Below, piece after piece: positions 45,767 to 56,912 of a stretch of DNA of 64,000 nt. The stretch's first letter is position 1; every line of letters starts with the position of its first letter. The DNA lies in the NCBI RefSeq assembly GCF_001580045.1, contig NZ_LSZP01000059.1:34465-98464 (forward strand), read 5' to 3'. The stretch comes from Cephaloticoccus capnophilus (GTDB taxonomy: Bacteria > Verrucomicrobiota > Verrucomicrobiia > Opitutales > Opitutaceae). The notes below the pieces were generated by a model. The model had not been told where the DNA came from, searched no databases, and was given only the letters and a program-made list of their open reading frames with translations. A program made the position numbers and the translations under genes.

Positions 45767-47317
45767 CTAGCTGAACTTGGGTAAAAACCGTTTTTCGGCC
45801 TTAAAGAGTTTGAGGGTCATTTCTTTAATTTCGGCGGGGGAGCAGACGGCGGCAGTTAGCGGATCAAGCATCAACGCGTAGATCGCCTTTTCGATCGAGT
45901 GCTCTACGCAGGCCTGTGCGCCCAGATCGATCATCGACATATTTGAGGCGCAGAGCGCGGCCATGTGTGCAGGGAGCGCACCGTAGCGAGTCGGGTGAAT
46001 CCCGCCGCGATCCACCATGCAGGCGACTTCTACACAGCCGTCGCTAGGAAGGTTGGTGATGAGTTGTCCGCCCGCCCCGCCGCTACCCGATCCAGCCCTA
46101 GGATTCGCCGCGTTATTCATCACGTTACCGTGTATCCGAATCGGCGTGTCCTTCTCCCGCGCCTCAATAATCCAACTCGCGTATTCCCAACTGCGCTCCC
46201 ACTCCATCGGCTCTTCCCCTGCTAGCCACCGGTCACGCTGCGCGTCGGCTAGTGTGCGCCACGTTGGCCAGTTGCTCGCGTAGAAACGGCTACCGCCATC
46301 GTAGCCTTCGCGAGCATACTTTTGCACAAGGTCAGGCCGTTTCCGGTAGTAGGGTAAATACTCGGAGAGGTGGCCGCTGCCTTCGGTAATAAAAGCGCCG
46401 AAGTGCAGCATCATGTCTTTGCGCACGATGTCGCGATGCCACTCGGCCGCTTCCCAAGCGCTCGGACTCGTGCGCTGCGGGTTCTTCGGTCGCCCATCTT
46501 TAAACGCACGTTTGAGCTCTGCCTCGGCCTTCCGTTTGAGCAAGGGGTAAAGATCGCGCCCGCCGTGCTCAAACTTAGTGAACCAAGCGAGGTGATTGAT
46601 CCCCGCGCATTCCCACTCGATCTCGCTAAGCGGCACGCCTGCCCGCTCCGCCAAAAGCTGGCTTGTCCCTTGCACCGAGTGGCAGAGCCCCACCACCTGC
46701 ATCGGCGAAGTTCGCCCCGCCGCAAGGCACATCATCCCCATCGGATTCGTGTAATTGAGGACTATCGCCTGCGGGCATAGCTCCTCCGCATCGCGCAGCA
46801 CATCGAGAAACACGGGAACCGTCCGCAATGCCTTAAACAGTCCGCCCGGCCCAAGCGTGTCGCCGATACATTGGTCGATTCCGTATTTGGCCGGAATATC
46901 ATTTTCGTAGTCCACGCAGTCCGTGCCGCTGACCTCGATACAGTTGATGAGGTAGTCAGAGTCGGCCATCACTTCGCGCCGTTGCGCGGAGCCCACAATC
47001 GCCCAGACCCCTGCTCCACCGAGCTGCTCCACCAATCGCTTAATCAGTTTCACCATCGTGGAGAGCCGCTTGGCGTCGATGTCGACGAGTGCAATCGTCC
47101 CGCCTCGATTGCCCGGGATGCGCAAAATATCGTTTATGAGGCGAGGCGTGAAGCCGCTGCCCGCGCCGAGGAGCGTGATCTTGATCGGACGCAGACACTC
47201 GCCAGCTAATCCGTGCGTTTCGGCGTCCTGCGTGTGCGAGGTGTGCCCGATCGATTTCGGCGCGCGCGATCGATTCGCAGGCTTACGGGGCAAGGTCGGT
47301 TTTTTAGCGGCACTCAT
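45767..47317 (-). CDS. Glycoside hydrolase family 4 enzyme (alpha-galactosidase/alpha-glucosidase type)
   Basis: This 516-residue GH4 enzyme uses NAD+ and Mn2+ in a redox-elimination mechanism. The Rossmann start ITLLGAGSGFTPRL begins near residue 47, after a basic 44-residue extension absent from most GH4 proteins. LNYTNPMG, GLCHSVQG (Cys212, His213, metal site) and GINHLAWF (His242) are the active-site segments. GLCHSVQG and INHLAWF favour MelA-like unphosphorylated-substrate enzymes over 6-phospho-glucosidases. It follows xylB on the same strand (95-bp gap), suggesting co-transcription. Two further GH4 genes lie at 62007 and 63809. Confidence 0.92.
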   Translation of the reverse strand: MSAAKKPTLPRKPANRSRAPKSIGHTSHTQDAETHGLAGECLRPIKITLLGAGSGFTPRLINDILRIPGNRGGTIALVDIDAKRLSTMVKLIKRLVEQLGGAGVWAIVGSAQRREVMADSDYLINCIEVSGTDCVDYENDIPAKYGIDQCIGDTLGPGGLFKALRTVPVFLDVLRDAEELCPQAIVLNYTNPMGMMCLAAGRTSPMQVVGLCHSVQGTSQLLAERAGVPLSEIEWECAGINHLAWFTKFEHGGRDLYPLLKRKAEAELKRAFKDGRPKNPQRTSPSAWEAAEWHRDIVRKDMMLHFGAFITEGSGHLSEYLPYYRKRPDLVQKYAREGYDGGSRFYASNWPTWRTLADAQRDRWLAGEEPMEWERSWEYASWIIEAREKDTPIRIHGNVMNNAANPRAGSGSGGAGGQLITNLPSDGCVEVACMVDRGGIHPTRYGALPAHMAALCASNMSMIDLGAQACVEHSIEKAIYALMLDPLTAAVCSPAEIKEMTLKLFKAEKRFLPKFS

Positions 47318-47412
47318 GGGCTCGGAGGTTCGGGGATTCGCGTTGAGCGGGTGAAGCTGAAGCGCAGCGGATGATGCTGCGCGTAAGCGAGAGTTGGGCG
47401 CTTGGTCTGGGC

Positions 47413-48960
47413 TCAGGAGGCCAGAGCGCGCTGCCGCGCGAAGACCTCGCGAAGGCTTGTGCTCAACTTGTCCTGCACTGCCTGGATCTCGCAATAGATC
47501 GCGTGGCGCGTTTTGTCCGGACGGCAGGCACGGGCTTCATCTACGGCGACGAGCGAGTCGGTAAGCGCGGTGATTTTTGCTTTAGGGTTACTTTGCCGCT
47601 CAAGCGCCCACGCCGCTTGAATCGCGCCGCCGAGTGCCGCGCCTTCGTCTTCCAGCATTGGGACGACGCGCGCGCCGAAGACATCGGCCATGATTTGGCG
47701 CCACGCGGCCGAGCGTGCGCCGCCGCCAGTCACGCGAATCTCCTTTGCGCTCACGCCGAGCTTGGCGAGGCGGCGGAGTCCGTAATTCATCCCGAGCGTC
47801 ACGCCCTCCATCGTCGCGCGGGCCAGGTGCGCTTGACTGATAGTTTGGGCTGTGAGCCCGAGGAAAACGCCCGAGCCATCCGGCACGTTGGGCGTGCGTT
47901 CGCCTGCGAGATAGGGCAAGAGCAGGAGGCCGTCCGCGCCAGCAGGCACACTTGCAACCGCCGCATCGAAGGCGTCGTGGTCTTTACCGAAGAGGTTACG
48001 CACAGCTTCGGTAGCGGTGGTGACATTCATCGTGCAAAGCAGCGGCAGCCAACCGTCGGTCGAGTCGCAGAAGGCGGCGATTTCGCCTTCGGGATCGACG
48101 ATCGCACTCTGCGAATAGGCGTAGATAGTGCCGCTGGTGCCAAAGCTCGCGCTGATGACGCCGGGGCGGACGTTACCCGTGCCGATCGCGCCCATCATGT
48201 TATCGCCGCCGCCCGCCGAAACGATGCAGTCGCTCGAGAGCCCGTACTTGGCGGCGATTTCAGGAAGCAGCGTTCCTACAATTTCGTCCGAGCGAGAAAG
48301 CGGCGGGAGCACCTCGGCGAGGCGCGGGTCGATAGCGTCAACTGCGGCGCGCGACCATTGGCGGCGGCGCACATCCATGAGCGCAGTGCCCGAGGCGTCG
48401 CCGTATTCCATAAACGCGCGGCCCGTGAGGTAAAAGTTAAGGAAATCGTGCGGCAGGAGGACTTTCCCCCGTGCGCCTTTGCCTTTGCCAAAGAGGCGGC
48501 GGAAGTTGGCGGGCTCGTTGCGCTTTAGCCAGAGGAGTTTGGGGGCGGTGTAGCCGGGCAGAAAAGGGATGCCGGTTTTGCGCAGGACGGCTTTTGCGCC
48601 GCCCAGCTTGGCCGTCAGCAATTCGCACTCCTTAGTGGTCGAGGTATCGCACCAGAGTTTTGCGGGGCGGATGGGTTGGCCTGCAGCGTCGAGAACGACG
48701 AGTCCATGCTGCTGGCCGGAAATGCCGATGCCGCGCACTTGTTTGGCGCGGCGTGCGCCGATTTTTGCGACCACGGCGGCAATCACGGTATCGAGCGCCG
48801 CACACCAGTCTTGCGGGTGCTGCTCCATGTGGCCAGCGGGCAGACCTTCGATGAGGTGATGCGGGGCTTGAGCGCGCGCGAGTGTTTTGCGTTGCGCGAG
48901 GTCGAGGACGATTGCCTTGGTGCTTTGCGTGCCGGAATCGATGCCGATAAACAAACTCAT
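47413..48960 (-). CDS. xylB: Xylulokinase (FGGY family)
   Basis: This 515-residue FGGY carbohydrate kinase phosphorylates D-xylulose. Motifs include LFIGIDSGTQSTKAIVLDL (phosphate 1), ISGQQHGLVVLD, SFGTSGTIYAY (phosphate 2) and VTGGGARSAAWRQIMADVFG (adenosine), and the catalytic Asp in SAGGGDNMMGAIG. The SGQQHG signature is typical of xylulokinase within FGGY. It is chosen from the ATG at 48960; upstream residues in frame are not family-like. No xylA is present here, but GH4 downstream suggests a pentose or oligosaccharide operon. Confidence 0.92.
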   Translation of the reverse strand: MSLFIGIDSGTQSTKAIVLDLAQRKTLARAQAPHHLIEGLPAGHMEQHPQDWCAALDTVIAAVVAKIGARRAKQVRGIGISGQQHGLVVLDAAGQPIRPAKLWCDTSTTKECELLTAKLGGAKAVLRKTGIPFLPGYTAPKLLWLKRNEPANFRRLFGKGKGARGKVLLPHDFLNFYLTGRAFMEYGDASGTALMDVRRRQWSRAAVDAIDPRLAEVLPPLSRSDEIVGTLLPEIAAKYGLSSDCIVSAGGGDNMMGAIGTGNVRPGVISASFGTSGTIYAYSQSAIVDPEGEIAAFCDSTDGWLPLLCTMNVTTATEAVRNLFGKDHDAFDAAVASVPAGADGLLLLPYLAGERTPNVPDGSGVFLGLTAQTISQAHLARATMEGVTLGMNYGLRRLAKLGVSAKEIRVTGGGARSAAWRQIMADVFGARVVPMLEDEGAALGGAIQAAWALERQSNPKAKITALTDSLVAVDEARACRPDKTRHAIYCEIQAVQDKLSTSLREVFARQRALAS

Positions 48961-49118
48961 GGGGATTAGGAACTGAGGTTGAGGGGAGACGGGAAGAGGC
49001 CGGCATTGGCGCACAAATGCCCAGAACTGTGAAGCCACGCTTTTATAAAAAAGACTGCCTGTATTTTGCGCACTGATAGCTGCGGAGGCGGGAGGGCTGT
49101 ATGCGAATTGACCTTTGA

Positions 49119-51706
<2,588 letters not shown>

Positions 51707-51780
51707 TTGTCTTAAAACTTCAAACGCGCTGTCGCGAAATTTTCGTGGACTTTACCGACAAGTTACGCGCTTGTCTTCGC

Positions 51781-51800
51781 TTCCCTCTTTCGAGAGGGGA
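51781..51800. other. UUCG-capped hairpin just upstream of tRNA-Leu
   Basis: CCCTCT (51783-51788) and AGAGGG (51793-51798) close a TTCG tetraloop, extended by two more weak pairs. It ends 8 bp before the tRNA 5' end. It could terminate the icd transcript or guide processing of the tRNA precursor. Confidence 0.5.
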
Positions 51801-51807
51801 GCCCTTT

Positions 51808-51891
51808 GCTCGGGTGGTGGAATGGCAGACACGAGGGTCTTAGAAGCCCTTGCCGTAAGGCGTGAAGGTTCGAGTCCTTTCCCGAGCACCA
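51808..51891 (+). tRNA. tRNA-Leu (anticodon TAG)
   Basis: An 84-nt tRNA with encoded CCA. The acceptor stem is GCTCGGG (51808-51814) with CCCGAGC (51881-51887), discriminator A at 51888 and CCA at 51889-51891. The anticodon stem AGGGT/GCCCT (51834-51838, 51846-51850) encloses the loop CTTAGAA with anticodon TAG at 51841-51843. A long class II variable arm (TGCCGTAAGGCGT) and the T-loop TTCGAGT follow. The long arm and TAG anticodon identify leucine, reading CUA and probably other CUN codons. Confidence 0.97.
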
Positions 51892-51950
51892 TCGCAAGAT
51901 GGGTTTTATATGTAGCCCCTTTTTGTTGGGCGCGCGTTTGCCGGCAGGCG

Positions 51951-53753
51951 CTACCAGACTTCGCAGCCGGCTTGGCTCATATGGTCGCGGTAAAAGTCGA
52001 GGCATAGCGCGTGAATCGCCTTGGGGTCACCTAGCGCGAGGGCGCGGTCGGCGAGTTCACGCGCTTGTTGCATGGTAAGGTTACGCACGACGTAGCGCAC
52101 CGCGGGGATGAGCGGCGGGGTCATGCTGAGGGAGTCGATCCCCAGCCCAATCAAGAGCGGTGCGAGGACAGGATCGCCGCCAACTTCGCCGCACAAGCTC
52201 ACAGGGAGTTTCGCGGCGTGCGCCTCATCGATTACGCGCCGCAGCGTGCGCAGCACTGCCGGATGCGTCGGCTCGTAGAGGTGGGCGATGCGGTCGTTTA
52301 CTCGGTCGATCGCGAGCAGGTATTGGATGAGGTCGTTTGTCCCGATGCTAAAAAATGCACAGCTCTGCGCGAGAACATCGACGGTCATCGCAGCGCTAGG
52401 GATTTCGATCATCGCGCCGACCGGAAGGGCCTCGTCGAAGGGGACGCCCGCTGTGCGTAGCTCGGCCTTACACTGCTCTAAGAGAGCGTTAGCGCGGGCG
52501 AGTTCTTCGGCCCCGCTAATCATCGGGTACATGAGGCGGACATTGCCGTGCGCACTGGCCCGCAAAATCGCGCGCAACTGGTCTTTAAACATCTCGGTAT
52601 ATTCAAGGCACAGCCGTATCGCGCGAAACCCGAGGAAGGGGTTTTCTTCCTTTTCCTTGTGTGAGGCGAAGAACTGGAGTCCCCCGCCCCCGCCGCCGAT
52701 CAGCTTATCGCCGCCGAGGTCGAGCGTGCGAATCGTCACCGGCTGCGGTGCGAGGGCTTCGGCGACGCGGGTGTAGGCGAGCGTTTGCTCCTCCTCTGTC
52801 GGGATACGCCCAGTGTCCAGGAATAGGTATTCGCTGCGGTATAGGCCTACGCCCGCCGCATTATAGTCGCTAACGAGCGTGGCCTCGTCGGCCCGCTCGA
52901 TGTTCGCAAGCAAAGAGACAGACACGCCATCGGCGGTGAGCGCGGGCTCGCGGTTGGCCGTGAGGAGCTGCGCTTCGAGCGTTTTCTTGTGCGCTTTGAT
53001 TTTTTGGTAACGGGCGCGGGTCTCCTCGCTGGGGTTTAGGATAACGAGGCCCGCGTAACCATCGACCACAGCCCAATCGCCATTACGCACGCGCCGAGTG
53101 AGGTCGTGCATGCCGACGATTGCGGGCACCTTCATTGAGCGGGCGACGATGACGGCGTGGCTCGTTTTACTGCCCGAGTCGGTGACCACTGCGAGCGCGG
53201 TGCTGCGGTCGAGTGCAGCGGCATCGGAGGGCGAGATGTCACTGGCGACGAGGATCCGCTCACCTGCCAGCTTGCTGAGGCTGGTGTCGGCTTGGCCGAG
53301 TAAGTTTTGGAGGACGCGTTGAGCGACATCGCGCAAGTCGCTCGCGCGTTCGCGTAGGTACTCGTCGTCGATTTCGCCAAAGGCCTTAATGTAACGCGTG
53401 GAGACGCGGTTGAAGCAGGCGGCGATGTTGAGCCCCGTGGTCTCGAACTCACGGATTGTCTCGCCGATGAGTGCTTGGTCTTCGAGCACCATGAGGTGCG
53501 CATCGAAAATCCGCGCCTCCTCTTGGCCGATGTTGCGCTCCACTTGCGCCTGAATCTTCGAGATTTGCTGGCGGGCCTGCACTAAGGCCCGCTCGAAACG
53601 CGCTTCTTCGTCGCAGCGTTTGGCCGCATCCACTACGTAGATCGGCACCTCTACGAGATTTCGCGCGAAGAGGAAAATCTGCCCACAAGCGATGCCCTCG
53701 GATGCAGGGATACCGTGGAGCGTGGTTTCGGTCTTTTCTGAGTTATCCGCCAT
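51951..53753 (-). CDS. ptsI: Phosphoenolpyruvate--protein phosphotransferase (PTS enzyme I)
   Basis: This 600-residue enzyme I takes phosphate from PEP to HPr. The active histidine is His199 in GSKTSHAVIVARS, a variant of the usual GGxTSHxAI context. The HPr-binding helical domain (about 20-145) and the C-terminal PEP barrel (GLYRSEYLFL, FRAIRLCLEYTEMFKDQL, FSIGTNDLIQYLLAIDR, SLCGEVGGDPV) are complete. No HPr or EII gene is nearby, so it may serve a regulatory or scattered PTS. It is convergent with tRNA-Leu. Confidence 0.96.
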   Translation of the reverse strand: MADNSEKTETTLHGIPASEGIACGQIFLFARNLVEVPIYVVDAAKRCDEEARFERALVQARQQISKIQAQVERNIGQEEARIFDAHLMVLEDQALIGETIREFETTGLNIAACFNRVSTRYIKAFGEIDDEYLRERASDLRDVAQRVLQNLLGQADTSLSKLAGERILVASDISPSDAAALDRSTALAVVTDSGSKTSHAVIVARSMKVPAIVGMHDLTRRVRNGDWAVVDGYAGLVILNPSEETRARYQKIKAHKKTLEAQLLTANREPALTADGVSVSLLANIERADEATLVSDYNAAGVGLYRSEYLFLDTGRIPTEEEQTLAYTRVAEALAPQPVTIRTLDLGGDKLIGGGGGGLQFFASHKEKEENPFLGFRAIRLCLEYTEMFKDQLRAILRASAHGNVRLMYPMISGAEELARANALLEQCKAELRTAGVPFDEALPVGAMIEIPSAAMTVDVLAQSCAFFSIGTNDLIQYLLAIDRVNDRIAHLYEPTHPAVLRTLRRVIDEAHAAKLPVSLCGEVGGDPVLAPLLIGLGIDSLSMTPPLIPAVRYVVRNLTMQQARELADRALALGDPKAIHALCLDFYRDHMSQAGCEVW

Positions 53754-53865
53754 AGAGTTTTGCGGCTGAGCTAGGGGCGGCCCAGCGGCACAGACTCACA
53801 ATAACGGGTGCCGACCATGACGCGGTCAACGTATTTACGGACGGAGGAATTTTACGGAGTCGTTT

Positions 53866-54837
53866 TTACGCGCCTGTTCTCACGCGCACGACTCGGCTAA
53901 ACGCACTCGGCCCCCAAAGCTCGCGTACGCACTCGCTGAGTTGCCGAACAAGGGCGGTATTTGCGGCGGCATCGCGCGTTTCTTTGGGTAAAAAGGCAAA
54001 GCACGCGCTGCCGCTACCGCTCATGCGCAAGATGAGCCCAAATCGTTCGCGGAAAGTCGCTGCGAGCACGGGTAAGGCCGGATATTTTCTAAAAACGACT
54101 GACTCCATGTTGTTGAATGTCAGTGACTCCAGCGGCTGCTCGGCCCCTACTCCACTTGTTAACCACTGCCCGCAGAGTCGCTCCGCTTCGGCCTCGGCGA
54201 CATAATAATCTCCTCCCTCTACCGAGGCCGCACGCGTGGCCATCTCCCCATAGGCCCAGGCCGTACTCACTCCGAACGCAGGCTTGCACACGAAGAGCGA
54301 GCCCCCGCCCAGCCGCTTGGCCGCAGCTTCGTTTAATGGCTCAATACGCTCCCCTCGCCCGCGCATAATTGCTGGCTTCCCGCAGGCAAAAAACGCGCAA
54401 TCTGCGCCAAGTTTTGCGGCAAGTGCGCAAAGCGTTTTTTCATCCAACGCGCACTCGTCTTTTGCGGCCAAAGTGTTGAGCCCGCGTAGCGCGGCCACCG
54501 CATCGCTGCTGCCGCCCCCAAGCCCTGCGCCGACTGGTACCCGTTTTTTCAATACAAACTCGACTGGCCGCGCAAACCCGCTCGCCTCGCGAAAGGCGCT
54601 GGCGGCTCGCAGTACTAGGTTATCCGGGCCGCTCGGGACCTCGGCTGCGCTTGCCTCGCCCTCAACACGAAGTCGCGTGTCGCCCGTTTCCCTATCCGTG
54701 ATCCGCAGCTCCAGCTCGTCGCCAAAATCCAAGGGTACCGCGAGTGACACAAGGGAGTGAAAGCCGTCGCTGCGACGCCCCGTAATTGCGAGGAAGAGGT
54801 TAAGCTTAGCGGGTGCATGGAGGCAAAGGGGCATCAT
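53866..54837 (-). CDS. ispE: 4-diphosphocytidyl-2-C-methyl-D-erythritol kinase
   Basis: This 323-residue GHMP kinase phosphorylates CDP-methylerythritol in the MEP isoprenoid pathway. It starts CLHAPAKLNLFLAITGRRSDGFH, has the ATP loop PVGAGLGGGSSDA (residues 101-113) and the C-terminal MSGSGSACFAF. It is divergent from pyrF, with 93 bp between starts. The ATG at 54837 (or its twin at 54834) puts the conserved A-KLN motif at the right place. ispD and ispF lie on the opposite side of the promoter region. Confidence 0.95.
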   Translation of the reverse strand: MMPLCLHAPAKLNLFLAITGRRSDGFHSLVSLAVPLDFGDELELRITDRETGDTRLRVEGEASAAEVPSGPDNLVLRAASAFREASGFARPVEFVLKKRVPVGAGLGGGSSDAVAALRGLNTLAAKDECALDEKTLCALAAKLGADCAFFACGKPAIMRGRGERIEPLNEAAAKRLGGGSLFVCKPAFGVSTAWAYGEMATRAASVEGGDYYVAEAEAERLCGQWLTSGVGAEQPLESLTFNNMESVVFRKYPALPVLAATFRERFGLILRMSGSGSACFAFLPKETRDAAANTALVRQLSECVRELWGPSAFSRVVRVRTGA

Positions 54838-54930
54838 GGTGTATTCCGAGAAAATCGCGTGTAAGCGCGGGGCTCCCAAGCGGAAGTTTTCTTGCAAATC
54901 AAGCTCTGCGCCGCCGCGCTCTCTCGCCCT

Positions 54931-55668
54931 ATGTCCTCCGCTCCCTGCGAACTGATTCTCGCACTCGACGCTCCTCGCCCCGCCGACATCGCGCCCGCGC
55001 TGCGCCAGCTCCAAGGCACCGTGCTCTGGGCCAAAGTCGGGCTAGAAATGTTCACCGCTTGCGGGCCGGACTGCGTGCGCGAAATCGCCGACCTTGGCTA
55101 CAGGGTTTTCCTCGATCTCAAACTCCACGACATCCCGAACACCGTCGCACGCGCGGTCACTTCCGTCGCTTCGCTCCCGATCGGGATGCTTACGCTCCAC
55201 ACGAGTGGTGGGCGCGAAATGATGCAATGGGCCGCGCGAGCTCGGGCCGAGCATGCGCCAGAGCTATTACTGCTCGGCGTCACCGTCCTCACCTCGACCA
55301 GTGCAAGCAGCCTCCATGAAACCGGCGTCGCCGCCAGCCCTGCCGATCAAGTGCGGCGACTCGGCTCGCTCGCTGTCGAAGCAGGCTTGGGCGGACTCGT
55401 GTGCTCGCCCTTGGAAATCGCACTCCTGCGCACGGCGCTTGCGCCGAGCGTTACGCTTGTCACGCCCGGGATTCGCCCGAGCGGCACGGCGACCGACGAC
55501 CAAGCGCGCATCCTCACTCCGGCCCAAGCTGCGGCTGCCGGTGCAAACTTCCTCGTCGTAGGCCGCCCTATTTTTAATGCGCCCGACCCAGTCGCTGCCG
55601 CCAAGCTTATCGCGCAGGAGGCAGCTCACGCGTCGTCGGCTAAACTTTCTTCCCACGCCGCACAATGA
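54931..55668 (+). CDS. pyrF: Orotidine 5'-phosphate decarboxylase
   Basis: This 245-residue TIM-barrel enzyme makes UMP from OMP. Active-site residues lie in FLDLKLHDIPNTV (Asp62, Lys64, Asp67), and LVTPGIRPSG plus NFLVVGRPI are the phosphate-binding segments. The ATG at 54931 is chosen; 13 further in-frame upstream codons are not conserved. Its stop overlaps the ispD start (ATGA), so pyrimidine and isoprenoid genes share a transcript. Confidence 0.96.
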   Translation: MSSAPCELILALDAPRPADIAPALRQLQGTVLWAKVGLEMFTACGPDCVREIADLGYRVFLDLKLHDIPNTVARAVTSVASLPIGMLTLHTSGGREMMQWAARARAEHAPELLLLGVTVLTSTSASSLHETGVAASPADQVRRLGSLAVEAGLGGLVCSPLEIALLRTALAPSVTLVTPGIRPSGTATDDQARILTPAQAAAAGANFLVVGRPIFNAPDPVAAAKLIAQEAAHASSAKLSSHAAQ

Positions 55669-56348
55669 GTCGCAGTGCTGCCATTCTCCTTGCGGCGGGC
55701 AGTGGCCGCCGAATGCGCGGGTCGGTAAGCGATAAGGTGCTTGCCCCGCTCGCGCAGCGTCCGGTCTTCACGTATTCGGCGGCCGCTTTTGCGGCGAGCG
55801 GTGTTGCCGATTACTACGCGGTCGTTTACCGCGATCGCCAGCAACTCACGGCACTCGCTGCGCATGCGCCCACGCCTTCCGTTTTGGTGAAGGGCGGGCG
55901 CACTCGCCAAGACTCGGTCATGAACGCGCTCGCCGCGCTGCCCAGCGACATCGAGTTTGTATTTATCCACGATTGCGCGCGGCCACTCATTCAGCCCGAT
56001 CAACTCCGCGCCCTGCACAAGATCGTGCGCCGCGAGTCTGCCGTCATCCTCGCCCACCGCGTCGCGGATACTGTGAAAGAGCGCCGCGACGGCGACCGCT
56101 TTCGCACGCTTAAGCGCGATGCGCTTTGGGCTGCCGAGACGCCGCAGGTTTTCTCACGCGAATTGATCGTTCGTGCCTATCAACGCGTCGCCGACCGCGA
56201 ACTCCTCGTCACGGACGACGCGGCTGCCGTAGAGCTGCTCAAGCACCCGATAGCTATTTTAGAAAACACTCAGCCCGCGCCCAAACTCACTACTCCTGCT
56301 GACCTAGCTTGGCTCGAATACCTCCTCACGCGTTCGCCAATTGCCTAA
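55665..56348 (+). CDS. ispD: 2-C-methyl-D-erythritol 4-phosphate cytidylyltransferase
   Basis: This 227-residue enzyme transfers CMP to methylerythritol phosphate. It has the nucleotide loop AAILLAAGSGRRM, the GGRTRQDSVMNAL signature and FIHDCARPLI, and ends in the usual NTQPAPKLTTPADL strand. The conserved Asp in VTDDAAAVEL is also present. Start overlaps pyrF by 4 bases; 4 bases separate its stop from ispF, so ispD and ispF are co-translated in the common bacterial order. Confidence 0.96.
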   Translation: MSRSAAILLAAGSGRRMRGSVSDKVLAPLAQRPVFTYSAAAFAASGVADYYAVVYRDRQQLTALAAHAPTPSVLVKGGRTRQDSVMNALAALPSDIEFVFIHDCARPLIQPDQLRALHKIVRRESAVILAHRVADTVKERRDGDRFRTLKRDALWAAETPQVFSRELIVRAYQRVADRELLVTDDAAAVELLKHPIAILENTQPAPKLTTPADLAWLEYLLTRSPIA

Positions 56349-56352
56349 TCCT

Positions 56353-56904
56353 ATGTCCCGTCCCAGCACCACCACGCCGCTCCGCATCGGTCACGGCTAC
56401 GACATTCATCGGCTCGTTAAACTCGACGGCACGAGCCCCCGGCCAGATGCCGCCCCGCCCCGCCGCCTCGTCCTAGGCGGCGTCGTCTTTGAGTCGGACT
56501 GCGTGCTTGATGGGCACTCCGATGCGGATGTGCTCACGCACGCCATTTGCGACGCGCTGCTCGGCGCGGCGGGCTTACCCGACATCGGGCACTTTTTCCC
56601 CAACACCGATCCTGCCTTCAAAGGGATCGACTCCCAAAAACTCCTCGAAAAAACCTGTGCCGAGCTGCGCCGCCGTTCTTGGGAAATCGTCAACATCGAC
56701 ACCTCACTTGTCGCCGAGAAACCGAAGATCGCGCCCGCGCTCGCTGCTATGAAAGCGCGGCTTGCCGAGTCGGCGAACATCGACGCCGACCGCATCGGAA
56801 TCAAGGCGACGACCAATGAAGGCGTGGACGACATCGGACGCGGGCTAGCGATTACTGCGCACGCCGTCGCGCTTATCGAGAAACGCCAAATCCCTCTCGG
56901 CTGA
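56353..56904 (+). CDS. ispF: 2-C-methyl-D-erythritol 2,4-cyclodiphosphate synthase
   Basis: This 183-residue enzyme forms the cyclic diphosphate of the MEP pathway. The zinc ligands are in GHGYDIHRL and GHSDADVLTHAICDALLGA. The FFPNTDPAFKGIDS loop and KATTNEGVDDIGRG end are complete. An insertion between GYDIHRL and VLGGV (residues about 18-35, Pro-rich) makes it about 20 residues longer than usual. The ATG at 56353 follows the ispD stop by 4 bp; the oppA-like gene begins 8 bp after its own stop. Confidence 0.97.
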   Translation: MSRPSTTTPLRIGHGYDIHRLVKLDGTSPRPDAAPPRRLVLGGVVFESDCVLDGHSDADVLTHAICDALLGAAGLPDIGHFFPNTDPAFKGIDSQKLLEKTCAELRRRSWEIVNIDTSLVAEKPKIAPALAAMKARLAESANIDADRIGIKATTNEGVDDIGRGLAITAHAVALIEKRQIPLG

Positions 56905-56912
56905 GCTTACTG

